From the NCBI GenBank assembly GCA_020636275.1, contig JACJYD010000003.1, positions 186,001 to 250,000 of the forward strand: a DNA stretch of 64,000 nucleotides, given 5' to 3'. The notes beneath the pieces are model-generated. The model was not told where the DNA came from and searched no databases. It was given only the letters and a program-made list of their open reading frames with translations. Below are positions 30,586 to 38,351 of this stretch, one piece after another; positions within the stretch are counted from its first letter, which is position 1, and each line of letters starts with the position of its first letter. This DNA is from Lewinellaceae bacterium. GTDB lineage: Bacteria > Bacteroidota > Bacteroidia > Chitinophagales > Saprospiraceae. Made by a program: the position numbers and the translations under genes.

Positions 30586-33500
30586 ATGAATTTAAAGATC
30601 ATCTCCGCCGGCGCCGGCAGCGGCAAAACGTACCGTCTCACCTCGGAAATGGTGGACATGGTAGCCGCCGGCGTGCGGCCGGAAGGGATCGTCGCGACGA
30701 CTTTTACCAATAAAGCCGCGGCAGAACTGCAGGAACGCGTGCGCGTGCGCTTGCTGGAGGAAGGGTATCCCGAACAGGCCGACCGTCTTGCCAATGCCCT
30801 CATCGGCACTGTGCACAGCCTGGGGGTAAAGCTGCTGCAACGTTTTGCCTACGAGGCGGGCGTTTCTCCGCAGGTGGATATCATCGCCGAAGAAGATCAA
30901 CAGCTCTTTTTTAACCAGTCCCTCACCACGGTGCTCACTCAGGAGTGGGTGGACCGGATGGAGGACCTCTGCGACCGCCTCGGCCTCCACAAGCGCGAGC
31001 GGTACGACTGGCGCCGGGAGATCAAGCAATTGGTCGAGGTGACCCGCGCCAACGGCTTCGGACCGGAACAACTGGGCCGAAGCAAACAACTCTCCGTGGA
31101 GTCCTTCGGGGAATTCCTGGGAGCGCCCCTCAACCGCTCGGAATCGCAGTGGAACGAAACCCTGGAACGCCTGATGAGCGAAGCCATAGACCGGCTCGGC
31201 AATAACGGCGACACCACCAAAAAGACCGAAACCGTTCGGAATACCCTGCGGGGACTTTTATCCGAGTTCAAACTCCGCGAGCGTCTCTTCTGGCACCAAT
31301 GGGTGAAGATCACCAAACTGGACCCGGGCGTCAAAAGCAGGGAAGATCTCGAAGATCTCCTGGATTTTGCGGCTTCTCACGACCAGCACGCCGGCTTTCA
31401 TCAGGATATCCGCGACTTTATCGAGGGGGTGTTCGATATCGCCTCTATGGCGTTGAAGGAATACGATCAATACAAGAAAAGCCGCGGCTTGATCGACTAT
31501 ACCGACATGGAAGTGCAGGTCAACCGCCTGCTGGACCACCCGGATGTGAAAGGGGTGCTCCAGTCGGAGATCGAATTGCTGTTGGTGGACGAATTTCAGG
31601 ATACCAGCCCGATCCAGTTGGAGATCTTCCTGAAACTGTCGCGCCTGGCCGACCAGTCGATCTGGGTAGGCGACCCCAAGCAGTCGATCTACGGTTTCCG
31701 GGGAGCGGAGCCCCGGCTGATGCAGGCTATTGTGGAAAAGACGGGAGGGATCAGAAAAGAAAATATTCTGGAATTCTCCTGGCGCTCGCGCGAAGATATC
31801 GTGCTGGTAAACAATGCCCTTTTCTCAAAAGCCTTTGATATGCCGGTCGAACAGGTGGCCCTGAAACCCCGGCGATTGAAAGCCGAAGAACCGGGCGATC
31901 TCCTGCCGGCTTTGTGGCAATGGCACTTCGAATGGGAAGGGGAGGAAAAACGGCAGCCCGGCAGCCCCTGGATGGAGAATGCGATCGCCAATGCCGTTTA
32001 CGAAACCTTGGCCCGGGGCATTCGCATCCTGCCGAAAGGCAAAAAAGTCTATCGCAACGCCCGTCCGGGAGATGTGGCGATCCTCTGTCGCACCAACAAG
32101 GAGTGCATGGTCATGGCGGAGGCCCTCCACCGGGCAGGGCTGAAAGCGGCGCTGTCGCGTGCGGGCCTGCTGCAAACCGCCGAAGCCAAATTGCTGCTGG
32201 CCTGCCTGAAATTCGTCCTCAACCGCTACGACACGCTCTCCATCGCCGAGATCCTGCTCCTGGCGGAGCGGATGCCGGTGGAAAGCATCATCGAAGACCG
32301 GCTGGCATTCCTGCAGCAGAACGACACGGGTTGGGGAGACTATCGCTGGGCCGGTGAACACTACTACATCCGCCGCCTCAACGAGCTGCGCGAACGGGCC
32401 GCCGAATTGTCGAGCGAAGAGACCATAACCCTCCTGCTCGAAGAGTTCGACCTGCGGCGCATCATCGCCTCCTGGGGCAATCCGGACCAACGCCTGGCCA
32501 ACGTCGAGGTGCTCCAAAAGCTGGCGCTCCAATACGAGGAAGGCTGTAACCGGCTCCACGCTGCGGCTTCCCTGGGTGGTTTTCTGCTCTGGCTCGCCGG
32601 ACTGGAATCGGCGGAGTCCGACCTCCAGGCGTTCGGCGAGTCGCCCGATGCGGTTCGCGTCATCACCTATCACCGGAGCAAGGGGCTGGAATATCCGGTC
32701 GTGGTCTGTGCCAGTCTGGAAAACAAACTCCAGGGCGACGTGTGGGGAGTGAAGGTCATTGCCGAGCAGAAGGAGGTCGATATCGACAACGTGCTGGGAC
32801 ACCGCTGGCTGCGCTACTGGATCAATCCTTATTCCGACCAGGTGAAAAATACGCGCATCGACCTGCGGCTGGAAGAAAGCCAGGCCCGCCGCGATGCCCG
32901 CCAGGATGCCCGGGAAGAGGAAGCCCGCCTGCTGTACGTGGGCCTGACCCGGGCGCGCGACTACCTGGTGTTTCCAACCGCCTCGCGGCCTACCAAATGG
33001 CTCAATCGCGTCTGGCACGATGGGGAGGAAGATTTCCCGACGCTGGATCCATATATCGCGGAAAGTCCCTGGGATTGGGAGGGAAAACCCCTCGACCTCC
33101 ACCAGGATCACTTTGTCTTCCCCCGCGAATTTACCCACCGCGATGCTCCCGAACCCGATCTGACCTACCTGGAGTCCCGGGCCGGCCGCGGTCAGTACCA
33201 TCCCCGGAAGATCGACCTGCATCTGGAGAAAAACCTGAATATTCCGGCCGGCCAAACCGCATTGGCCTTCTCGCTGGGCCAGGCCTTGAGTTATGATCCA
33301 CTGGCGGATGTCTACCAGGTCGCCAAAGCATTCAAAGCGCTCCTGGCTGCCGACTCCACGGCCCTGGACCCCTCCCTGCGGCTCCAAATGGCGGAGGGAC
33401 TGCTCGATCGCTTCGAACAGCGCGGATACCTTTCCGCAGAACAGCTGGTGGACCAATCGTCCGTTTTTTTTGAAAAGCTGGAAAAATTCACTGACAGGCC

Positions 33501-33774
33501 TACCTGGACCGGCCGAAAATACCCGCTTCGCTACGAGTGGCAGGACCGCCTTTTTACGACTGTGGCCGACTTATTATGGGAAACCCCCGAAGGTTGGGTG
33601 CTCGTTCAACACAGCGGCTTTGCCGGCGATCCGAAGAACGCACCCCGGAAAGCGCAGGAACTGGCCGGCTGGGCACACTTCAGCCGCCTGGCCCTCGAAC
33701 AGAGCCTGGGTTGCCGCGATCTCCGGGTGTTTATCCATTTTGTGCTGCATGGATTGGTATTCGAGACTGAATAG
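30586..33774 (+). CDS. AddA/RecB-like UvrD-family helicase with degenerate nuclease domain
   Basis: 1062 residues. SF1A helicase core: SAGAGSGKTYRLTSEMVDMV (Walker A), ATTFTNKAAAELQERVRV, LLVDEFQDTSPIQLEIFLKL, VGDPKQSIYGFRGAEPR, ITYHRSKGLEYPVVVCASLE and LLYVGLTRARDYLVFPT. The C-terminal region corresponds to a RecB-type PD-(D/E)XK nuclease: ADLLWETPEGW keeps the first aspartate, but the expected D-x-K reads LVQHSGF, and the helix that would follow is KAQELAGWAHF. It should therefore unwind DNA without cutting. No AddB or RecC/RecD is adjacent. The gene starts at the edge of a word repeat and is followed by giant palindromes. Confidence 0.92.
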   Translation: MNLKIISAGAGSGKTYRLTSEMVDMVAAGVRPEGIVATTFTNKAAAELQERVRVRLLEEGYPEQADRLANALIGTVHSLGVKLLQRFAYEAGVSPQVDIIAEEDQQLFFNQSLTTVLTQEWVDRMEDLCDRLGLHKRERYDWRREIKQLVEVTRANGFGPEQLGRSKQLSVESFGEFLGAPLNRSESQWNETLERLMSEAIDRLGNNGDTTKKTETVRNTLRGLLSEFKLRERLFWHQWVKITKLDPGVKSREDLEDLLDFAASHDQHAGFHQDIRDFIEGVFDIASMALKEYDQYKKSRGLIDYTDMEVQVNRLLDHPDVKGVLQSEIELLLVDEFQDTSPIQLEIFLKLSRLADQSIWVGDPKQSIYGFRGAEPRLMQAIVEKTGGIRKENILEFSWRSREDIVLVNNALFSKAFDMPVEQVALKPRRLKAEEPGDLLPALWQWHFEWEGEEKRQPGSPWMENAIANAVYETLARGIRILPKGKKVYRNARPGDVAILCRTNKECMVMAEALHRAGLKAALSRAGLLQTAEAKLLLACLKFVLNRYDTLSIAEILLLAERMPVESIIEDRLAFLQQNDTGWGDYRWAGEHYYIRRLNELRERAAELSSEETITLLLEEFDLRRIIASWGNPDQRLANVEVLQKLALQYEEGCNRLHAAASLGGFLLWLAGLESAESDLQAFGESPDAVRVITYHRSKGLEYPVVVCASLENKLQGDVWGVKVIAEQKEVDIDNVLGHRWLRYWINPYSDQVKNTRIDLRLEESQARRDARQDAREEEARLLYVGLTRARDYLVFPTASRPTKWLNRVWHDGEEDFPTLDPYIAESPWDWEGKPLDLHQDHFVFPREFTHRDAPEPDLTYLESRAGRGQYHPRKIDLHLEKNLNIPAGQTALAFSLGQALSYDPLADVYQVAKAFKALLAADSTALDPSLRLQMAEGLLDRFEQRGYLSAEQLVDQSSVFFEKLEKFTDRPTWTGRKYPLRYEWQDRLFTTVADLLWETPEGWVLVQHSGFAGDPKNAPRKAQELAGWAHFSRLALEQSLGCRDLRVFIHFVLHGLVFETE

Positions 33775-33819
33775 TTGAATCCGATCGGGCAGGACTTATG
33801 CACATGCGTAAAAGAATAC

Positions 33820-33871
33820 TTTAAAAAGGACTAATTCGGCGCCTGCAGGCGCCGAATTAGTCCTTTTTAAA
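33820..33871. repeat. 52-bp perfect palindrome A
   Basis: The segment is its own reverse complement over all 52 bases, with TGCA at the centre and TTAAAAAGGACTAATTCGGC at the start of the left arm. It follows the helicase gene and precedes the SPOR gene, both on the plus strand, so it could end the helicase transcript. Confidence 0.93.
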
Positions 33872-33912
33872 AGCAAGGTCGCCGCCTCAGGCGGCGACCT
33901 TGCTTTTAAAAA
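33864..33912. repeat. Perfect 23-bp hairpin B overlapping palindrome A
   Basis: Arms 33864-33886 and 33890-33912 match exactly around the loop TCA; the left arm includes GCAAGGTCGCCGCC. Its outer eight bases are shared with the right arm of palindrome A, so only one of the two structures can fully fold at a time. Confidence 0.93.
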
Positions 33913-34009
33913 TCTTTGAATACGCGTTATGCGGAACTCCTGTAATATTTTCTATCTTTAATCTTTGGGAAAAGCCCCAAAAATTCATTACTGACAAAAT
34001 ATAAGCTTT

Positions 34010-34606
34010 ATGTCCAGACTCGATATTTTTACCATTGCGGTGGTGATCATTTGCGTAGCGGCGATTATTTTCCTGTTGTATCGCACTACGGATCTTTTCA
34101 AGAGCAAGGACGCCCTGAACCAGCCCCAACAGACGGAAGAATCCTTGTATGAAGACGATGGGACCTCGGGAGACGACTATACCGACGATCCTTATTATAA
34201 CGATACGTCGGAGTTCGATTTTCTGGCCGATACGACTTCCGACAGCCAAGCTGCCACTGCCGCTCCGGCAGAAAGCAAGCCCAGCGCTCCGGCCACTACC
34301 AAGGAATCCACGCAGCCCGTCCGGGAAAGCAAGCCCGTCGATGTCGAAGAAATGGAAGGAGTGGGCAACTACCTCGTCCTGGCAGGGGCTTTTACGATCA
34401 TGGCCAATGCCGAGGCGCATGCCAAACGCCTGCAAAAACTGGGCTTTTCCGATGCCCAGGTAGCCTTGTTCAACAAAGGGAAGTACGCTACCGTGCTGGT
34501 GGGGCGCTACGAAAGTAAGAGCGATGCCACGGCACTGGTAGGACGCCTGGCGGACAAAGGCGTAGAGGCTTACGTGCACCTGAAACGGGGCGCCGGCAGC
34601 AAATAA
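34010..34606 (+). CDS. Membrane-anchored SPOR domain protein
   Basis: 198 residues. One N-terminal transmembrane helix (IFTIAVVIICVAAIIFLLY) with a short cytoplasmic end, then an acidic/low-complexity periplasmic linker (about 40-110) and a SPOR domain (about 118-192: GNYLVLAGAFTIMANAEAHA, AQVALFNKGKYATVLVGRYE). SPOR domains bind denuded glycan strands at division sites, so a cell-envelope or division role is likely. Its stop codon is only 3 bases from that of the convergent T9SS protein. Confidence 0.92.
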   Translation: MSRLDIFTIAVVIICVAAIIFLLYRTTDLFKSKDALNQPQQTEESLYEDDGTSGDDYTDDPYYNDTSEFDFLADTTSDSQAATAAPAESKPSAPATTKESTQPVRESKPVDVEEMEGVGNYLVLAGAFTIMANAEAHAKRLQKLGFSDAQVALFNKGKYATVLVGRYESKSDATALVGRLADKGVEAYVHLKRGAGSK

Positions 34607-34609
34607 GAA

Positions 34610-37135
34610 TTACTTCGCCAGCATCACCTTTCCCGTCCAGTTCCCGCCGTCTTCCGTGCGGAGGTGGAGAAGGTACAAGCCGTTCGGCAGTTGACCCAGG
34701 TCGATCTGCCCGCCGGTCAATTGGCCGCGCTGCATCACCTGCCCCATAGTATTGAGCAGGGTGTATTCCGCACCCGACGCGACGCCTTCTACCTGGACCC
34801 GGCCCATGCTGGGGTTGGGGTAGAGCCGGATCTGCCGGACAGGCGTCTGTCCGGTTTCTTCAATACCCGTATCGATGGGCGTTTCCGAACCGACGATTGC
34901 CCGGACCATCGGCGCGCCCTTGAAATCGGCGGAGAAAGGCTGCCAGCCCAGTCCCAGGTCGTACCAGACGTTTTCGTGGTGATCGTTGTTGATGTCGAAC
35001 CCGATCGGGATACCGAAGTTGGTGATCGTAGCTTGCTGGAACCCGATGAAGAAGTCGGTACCGGCGGGAAGTCCCACGGGAGTGAGCTCGTCAAGGATAT
35101 TTTTCAGTTTGTAGGTCGTGAATCCCTGCAGGGTATCGAACTTGCTGTCTGCATAGAGCGGCGTTTTGAAAATGAATTCGTACACCGGATCCGTATTCAG
35201 GCTGTCCAGCCAAACGTACAGGTTGAAGAGCTGTTTTTCCGCATCGCCGTTGACATGCGGAAAATGGAACTGCACGCCGCGCAGGGAATCTGCTACGTTG
35301 GCATGGAATTTTACAGCCAGGGTCGGATTCACCGCCTGTGGGTTCTGGAAGAAAATAAAACGCTCGGCGGTTCCATCGTCGTAGGCGAAATAATTGGAAA
35401 AGCGGTTGTGGTACCGGACGGTATCATTTCGGAAGAAGAGGGCCTGTTGGGAATTGACCGTCAGGCGGTATTCCATTTCCAGGTCCACTTCCTGGGCGCC
35501 GGGGAATCCGGATCCCATCTGGAGCTGGTATCCCAGCAAGGTAGACCCCTGGAGCGCCTTTTCCCGGGTGACGGGCTCCTTGGGCGGAATGTTGGCATCG
35601 GGACCGTCCACCACGTTATCGCTCCCCGAAAACAGGTAACCCGTGACCTTTTCCCGAAGGGTAATATCCGAATCGGCGATGGTGATGGTCGTGCCGAAGT
35701 GGTTGTAAAACTGCGATTCCAGCGGCGCGGAGCTCAATTCTTCGCTCACAAAATCCTCGAAATGCCACCAGGGCATGCTGGTGTAATTTTTCAGAAAAGA
35801 AGGCGGCGTGGCAGCAAAGGCGATATCGTCGAAAGTATCGCCCGGTCCCTCCTGGTCGTTGAGGTAGACGTAGTCGACATGCCACAGGTCGTAGATGCCG
35901 ACGGGCGAAACGAAGTTGCGGAACCGGAACTGGAAGCCCCTGTAAAAGTATTCGTCGTCGACCTGGATACTGTGAAACTCGAAGGGCGGCACCGAGTCGA
36001 TGGGAATATCGTTGAGCAACCCGCCGTACGTCGCGACCTGTTGCCATTTTCCATCGGGTTTCCGGAATTCCACAATGAGGGAATCCGGCTCATTGGGGTA
36101 TAGGCCGTAGCCCTTCGGGGCGATAAAGAACTTGAGATAGACCGAGCCGGTGGGGTTTTTCAGGTCGATGTATTTGGAGGTCAGTTTATCGGCGCTGCCC
36201 AGGTTGAAGTAGGGACTGCCCGAACGGTCGAGTCCGTCGAGGGTGGCCATACCTACCGAGGGCGGGGATTTGGCGAGGGTATTGTTGATAAAAGCCTGGC
36301 GGTCGAGCCAGTTGTCGGCCGATGGATAGGGGCCGTCGTAGGAGAAATCGTCGAAGAACGGCAGCGAAAGGGTATCGGACTGGATGACGAACGGCACCCG
36401 GAAGGTATCGCAGACGGTGTATTCGTCGCACAGGACCACGCAGACCATATCCGTACCGGCGAAACGGCTGGCTTTATACCGGAAGCAGCTGGCGGGTTGG
36501 GAATATTGAGTAAAGTAATAGACCTGCTGGCCTTCGCCGTCGTAGGAGTCGAGGCAATCGTCAAAATAGTTGCAGGCCAGGTTGCCGGGAAGTCCGGAGT
36601 CGTCCAGGCAGTATTCATTGAGGAACTCCTCGGCTTGCAGCACGACCGGCGCCGGCGTGATCACCTGCCCGTGGCGCTTGACGATGATGGAATACTGGAA
36701 GGTTTTACAGTCGTTTCCGGGTTTGCAAAAGTCGACGCAGACCGTATCGAAGCCTCCGTCGACATCGCTGTTGGCGATATAGGTCAATTTAATGCCGTCC
36801 AAAGTAGCGACGCCGTGCTCGACAGGCCCGCAGTCGGCCAGGTCGAGGGTGACATTGGGCCCGCCGCCGAGAGCAACCGTATCGACGGTGACCTTCAGCG
36901 TATCGCCTTTGTACACGAACAAAGTGCCGAAAATATCCAGCGGGCAATTTTCCCCGCTGCGAACGGCTCCATTGGGCGTCAGGGCTTCTTCCGGAATGTT
37001 CAGCTGCCGGATCTCTTCCTGGGCTTGCCGGCGAAGCAGGGCGTTGTCGGTGTTGGGCAAGTAGTGGATCTGGGCCGTAACCACATTGCTGAAGCAAATG
37101 GATAAGACCAGCAAGCATAGGTATGAAAAACGCAT
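34610..37135 (-). CDS. Secreted T9SS cargo protein with multiple beta-rich domains
   Basis: 841 residues. Sec signal (RFSYLCLLVLSICFSNVVTA). The N-terminal half holds cysteine-rich Ig/cadherin-like modules (VYKGDTLKVTVDTVALGG; VVLCDEYTVCDTF). The middle part is beta-rich and may be a jelly-roll. A T9SS type A sorting domain closes the protein: RLYPNPSMGRVQVEGVA and LPNGLYLLHLRTEDGGNW. The protein should be exported by the type IX system and anchored or released at the surface. Function unknown. There is no intergenic terminator at its 3' end. Confidence 0.88.
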   Translation of the reverse strand: MRFSYLCLLVLSICFSNVVTAQIHYLPNTDNALLRRQAQEEIRQLNIPEEALTPNGAVRSGENCPLDIFGTLFVYKGDTLKVTVDTVALGGGPNVTLDLADCGPVEHGVATLDGIKLTYIANSDVDGGFDTVCVDFCKPGNDCKTFQYSIIVKRHGQVITPAPVVLQAEEFLNEYCLDDSGLPGNLACNYFDDCLDSYDGEGQQVYYFTQYSQPASCFRYKASRFAGTDMVCVVLCDEYTVCDTFRVPFVIQSDTLSLPFFDDFSYDGPYPSADNWLDRQAFINNTLAKSPPSVGMATLDGLDRSGSPYFNLGSADKLTSKYIDLKNPTGSVYLKFFIAPKGYGLYPNEPDSLIVEFRKPDGKWQQVATYGGLLNDIPIDSVPPFEFHSIQVDDEYFYRGFQFRFRNFVSPVGIYDLWHVDYVYLNDQEGPGDTFDDIAFAATPPSFLKNYTSMPWWHFEDFVSEELSSAPLESQFYNHFGTTITIADSDITLREKVTGYLFSGSDNVVDGPDANIPPKEPVTREKALQGSTLLGYQLQMGSGFPGAQEVDLEMEYRLTVNSQQALFFRNDTVRYHNRFSNYFAYDDGTAERFIFFQNPQAVNPTLAVKFHANVADSLRGVQFHFPHVNGDAEKQLFNLYVWLDSLNTDPVYEFIFKTPLYADSKFDTLQGFTTYKLKNILDELTPVGLPAGTDFFIGFQQATITNFGIPIGFDINNDHHENVWYDLGLGWQPFSADFKGAPMVRAIVGSETPIDTGIEETGQTPVRQIRLYPNPSMGRVQVEGVASGAEYTLLNTMGQVMQRGQLTGGQIDLGQLPNGLYLLHLRTEDGGNWTGKVMLAK

Positions 37136-37158
37136 GGGAGTGTTTTATTTACTGAAAA

Positions 37159-37189
37159 GAAGGATTGCGGCCAAAAGCGGCAATCCTTC
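37159..37189 (-). terminator. Intrinsic terminator-like hairpin after the PASTA gene
   Basis: GAAGGATTGC (37159-37168) pairs with GCAATCCTTC (37180-37189). On the minus strand it is followed by TTTTC. It lies 35 bases downstream of the PASTA gene and 24 upstream of the T9SS gene start. Confidence 0.65.
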
Positions 37190-37223
37190 CTTTGATTTCT
37201 TTATGAACGATACATCCTTACTT

Positions 37224-38093
37224 CTATTGTTCTTCATCAGGGCATCCCAGGGGGAGGTCCTGCGTGATGTACAGGTCGACCTGTTCTCCCACCCGGATCG
37301 TCTGTCCCGGGTCGGGTTTTTGATTGTAGACATAAGCGGTCGACTGGTCTGTCACCGTCACGTCGGCCTTGATATTGCCGATGTTCAGATCGAGGGTGGC
37401 GATGAGGAACTCTGCGGCTGAGAGTTGCTTGCAGGTGAAGTCGGGCACTTCGACCAGTTCTCCGCCGCGTTCCGTGATCACGAACTCCAGCGTAGATCCC
37501 TTGGGGATCCGCACCCCGCTTTTGAGGTCCGATTCGGTGATCTTTTCGTCTTTATAGAAAAAGTACAGGATGGTATTTTCGGCCTGTTTATTGTCGAAAA
37601 CACGCTCTTTTATGGTGGTGTAAATGCCTTTGTTGATCAGTTTTTTCTGGTATTGAAAATAGTCGTAATTGCCGACCAGGGTGGGCAGGAGCACCTCTTC
37701 CGCCGTATTTTTGGTGACCGTCAGGTAGATGGTCCGCTTTTCCTTTACCCGGGAAAAGGGCTTGGGGGTTTGTTCCAGTACGATATTGGGTTCGATGCCG
37801 TCTTTCCAGATCGAATCGACCACTTCCACGCGAAAACTCCGGTTACGCGCTTTGGCCTTGGCCTCCTTAACCGTCATGTTGGTATAGTCCTGAACCTGTA
37901 CCGACTGGCCGTGATTGGTGTAGCACTTCAACCACATAAAGATAAGCCCAATGACCAGCAGGATCGCGCCCACAATGGAGCTAAAATTCTTCAGGAAAAA
38001 CAGGCTCGACACGAATAATCGGATTTCCAGCCAATAAGCCCTCACTCTGGGGAGGACCTTTTCATGCCACCATGCAGTCAGGCTTTCTCTCAT
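37224..38093 (-). CDS. Membrane-anchored PASTA domain protein
   Basis: 289 residues. A cytoplasmic N-terminal part of about 35 residues, a transmembrane helix (IVGAILLVIGLIFMWL), then three PASTA domains: about 67-130 (DYTNMTVKEAKAKARNRSF), 131-205 (LPTLVGNYDYFQYQKKLI) and 215-280 (VPDFTCKQLSAAEFLIATLD). PASTA domains bind peptidoglycan fragments or act as spacers; no kinase or transpeptidase domain is attached here. The minus strand shows a TACATTTG -7 box at 38127-38134. Divergent from tRNA-Leu. Confidence 0.92.
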   Translation of the reverse strand: MRESLTAWWHEKVLPRVRAYWLEIRLFVSSLFFLKNFSSIVGAILLVIGLIFMWLKCYTNHGQSVQVQDYTNMTVKEAKAKARNRSFRVEVVDSIWKDGIEPNIVLEQTPKPFSRVKEKRTIYLTVTKNTAEEVLLPTLVGNYDYFQYQKKLINKGIYTTIKERVFDNKQAENTILYFFYKDEKITESDLKSGVRIPKGSTLEFVITERGGELVEVPDFTCKQLSAAEFLIATLDLNIGNIKADVTVTDQSTAYVYNQKPDPGQTIRVGEQVDLYITQDLPLGCPDEEQ

Positions 38094-38126
38094 AAAAGGT
38101 ATGGTTCAATTGTTCCCAATATCCTG

Positions 38127-38134
38127 CAAATGTA
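38127..38134 (-). promoter_or_regulatory. Candidate -7 box of the PASTA gene
   Basis: Minus strand TACATTTG, an exact TAnnTTTG match, 34 bases upstream of the start codon. A TTTG lies only 16 bases further upstream, shorter than usual. Confidence 0.45.
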
Positions 38135-38159
38135 GGGGATTTTTTTTACGCAAAAAATG

Positions 38160-38190
38160 TTTGCAAAATTACATGGAACCAGTATCTTTG
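38160..38190 (+). promoter_or_regulatory. Promoter of tRNA-Leu
   Basis: TTTG (38160-38163), exactly 19 bases, TATCTTTG (38183-38190): both elements match the Bacteroidota sigma-A consensus. The tRNA begins 35 bases after the -7 box. Confidence 0.8.
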
Positions 38191-38225
38191 CATCCGCTCC
38201 AAATAAGAGCAGGAAACTAGAAAAT

Positions 38226-38309
38226 GCCCAGGTGGCGAAATTGGTAGACGCGCTAGTTTCAGGAGCTAGTGGCCGCAAGGCTGTGCTGGTTCGAGTCCAG
38301 TCCTGGGCA
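38226..38309 (+). tRNA. tRNA-Leu (anticodon CAG)
   Basis: Acceptor stem GCCCAGG pairs with CCTGGGC followed by discriminator A. D-arm GCGAAATTGGTAGACGC; anticodon arm CTAGT-TTCAGGA-GCTAG gives anticodon CAG; a long variable arm (TGGCCGCAAGGCTGT) identifies a class II tRNA; the T arm contains TTCGAGT. The 3' CCA is not fully encoded (genome reads CCT). Confidence 0.96.
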
Positions 38310-38318
38310 CCTGATTTT

Positions 38319-38348
38319 AAAAAGGGACCGCATCCGCGGTCCCTTTTT
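38319..38348. terminator. Intrinsic terminator of tRNA-Leu
   Basis: AAAAAGGGACCGC pairs with GCGGTCCCTTTTT around ATCC, with a T run in the right arm. It is 9 bases after the tRNA and 3 bases from the stop of the convergent metalloprotease gene, so it can serve both. Confidence 0.88.
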
Positions 38349-38351
38349 GTT

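Noticed and set aside
31825..33456. Minus-strand open frame of 543 codons over the helicase
   Set aside because: Shadow frame with no recognisable domain.
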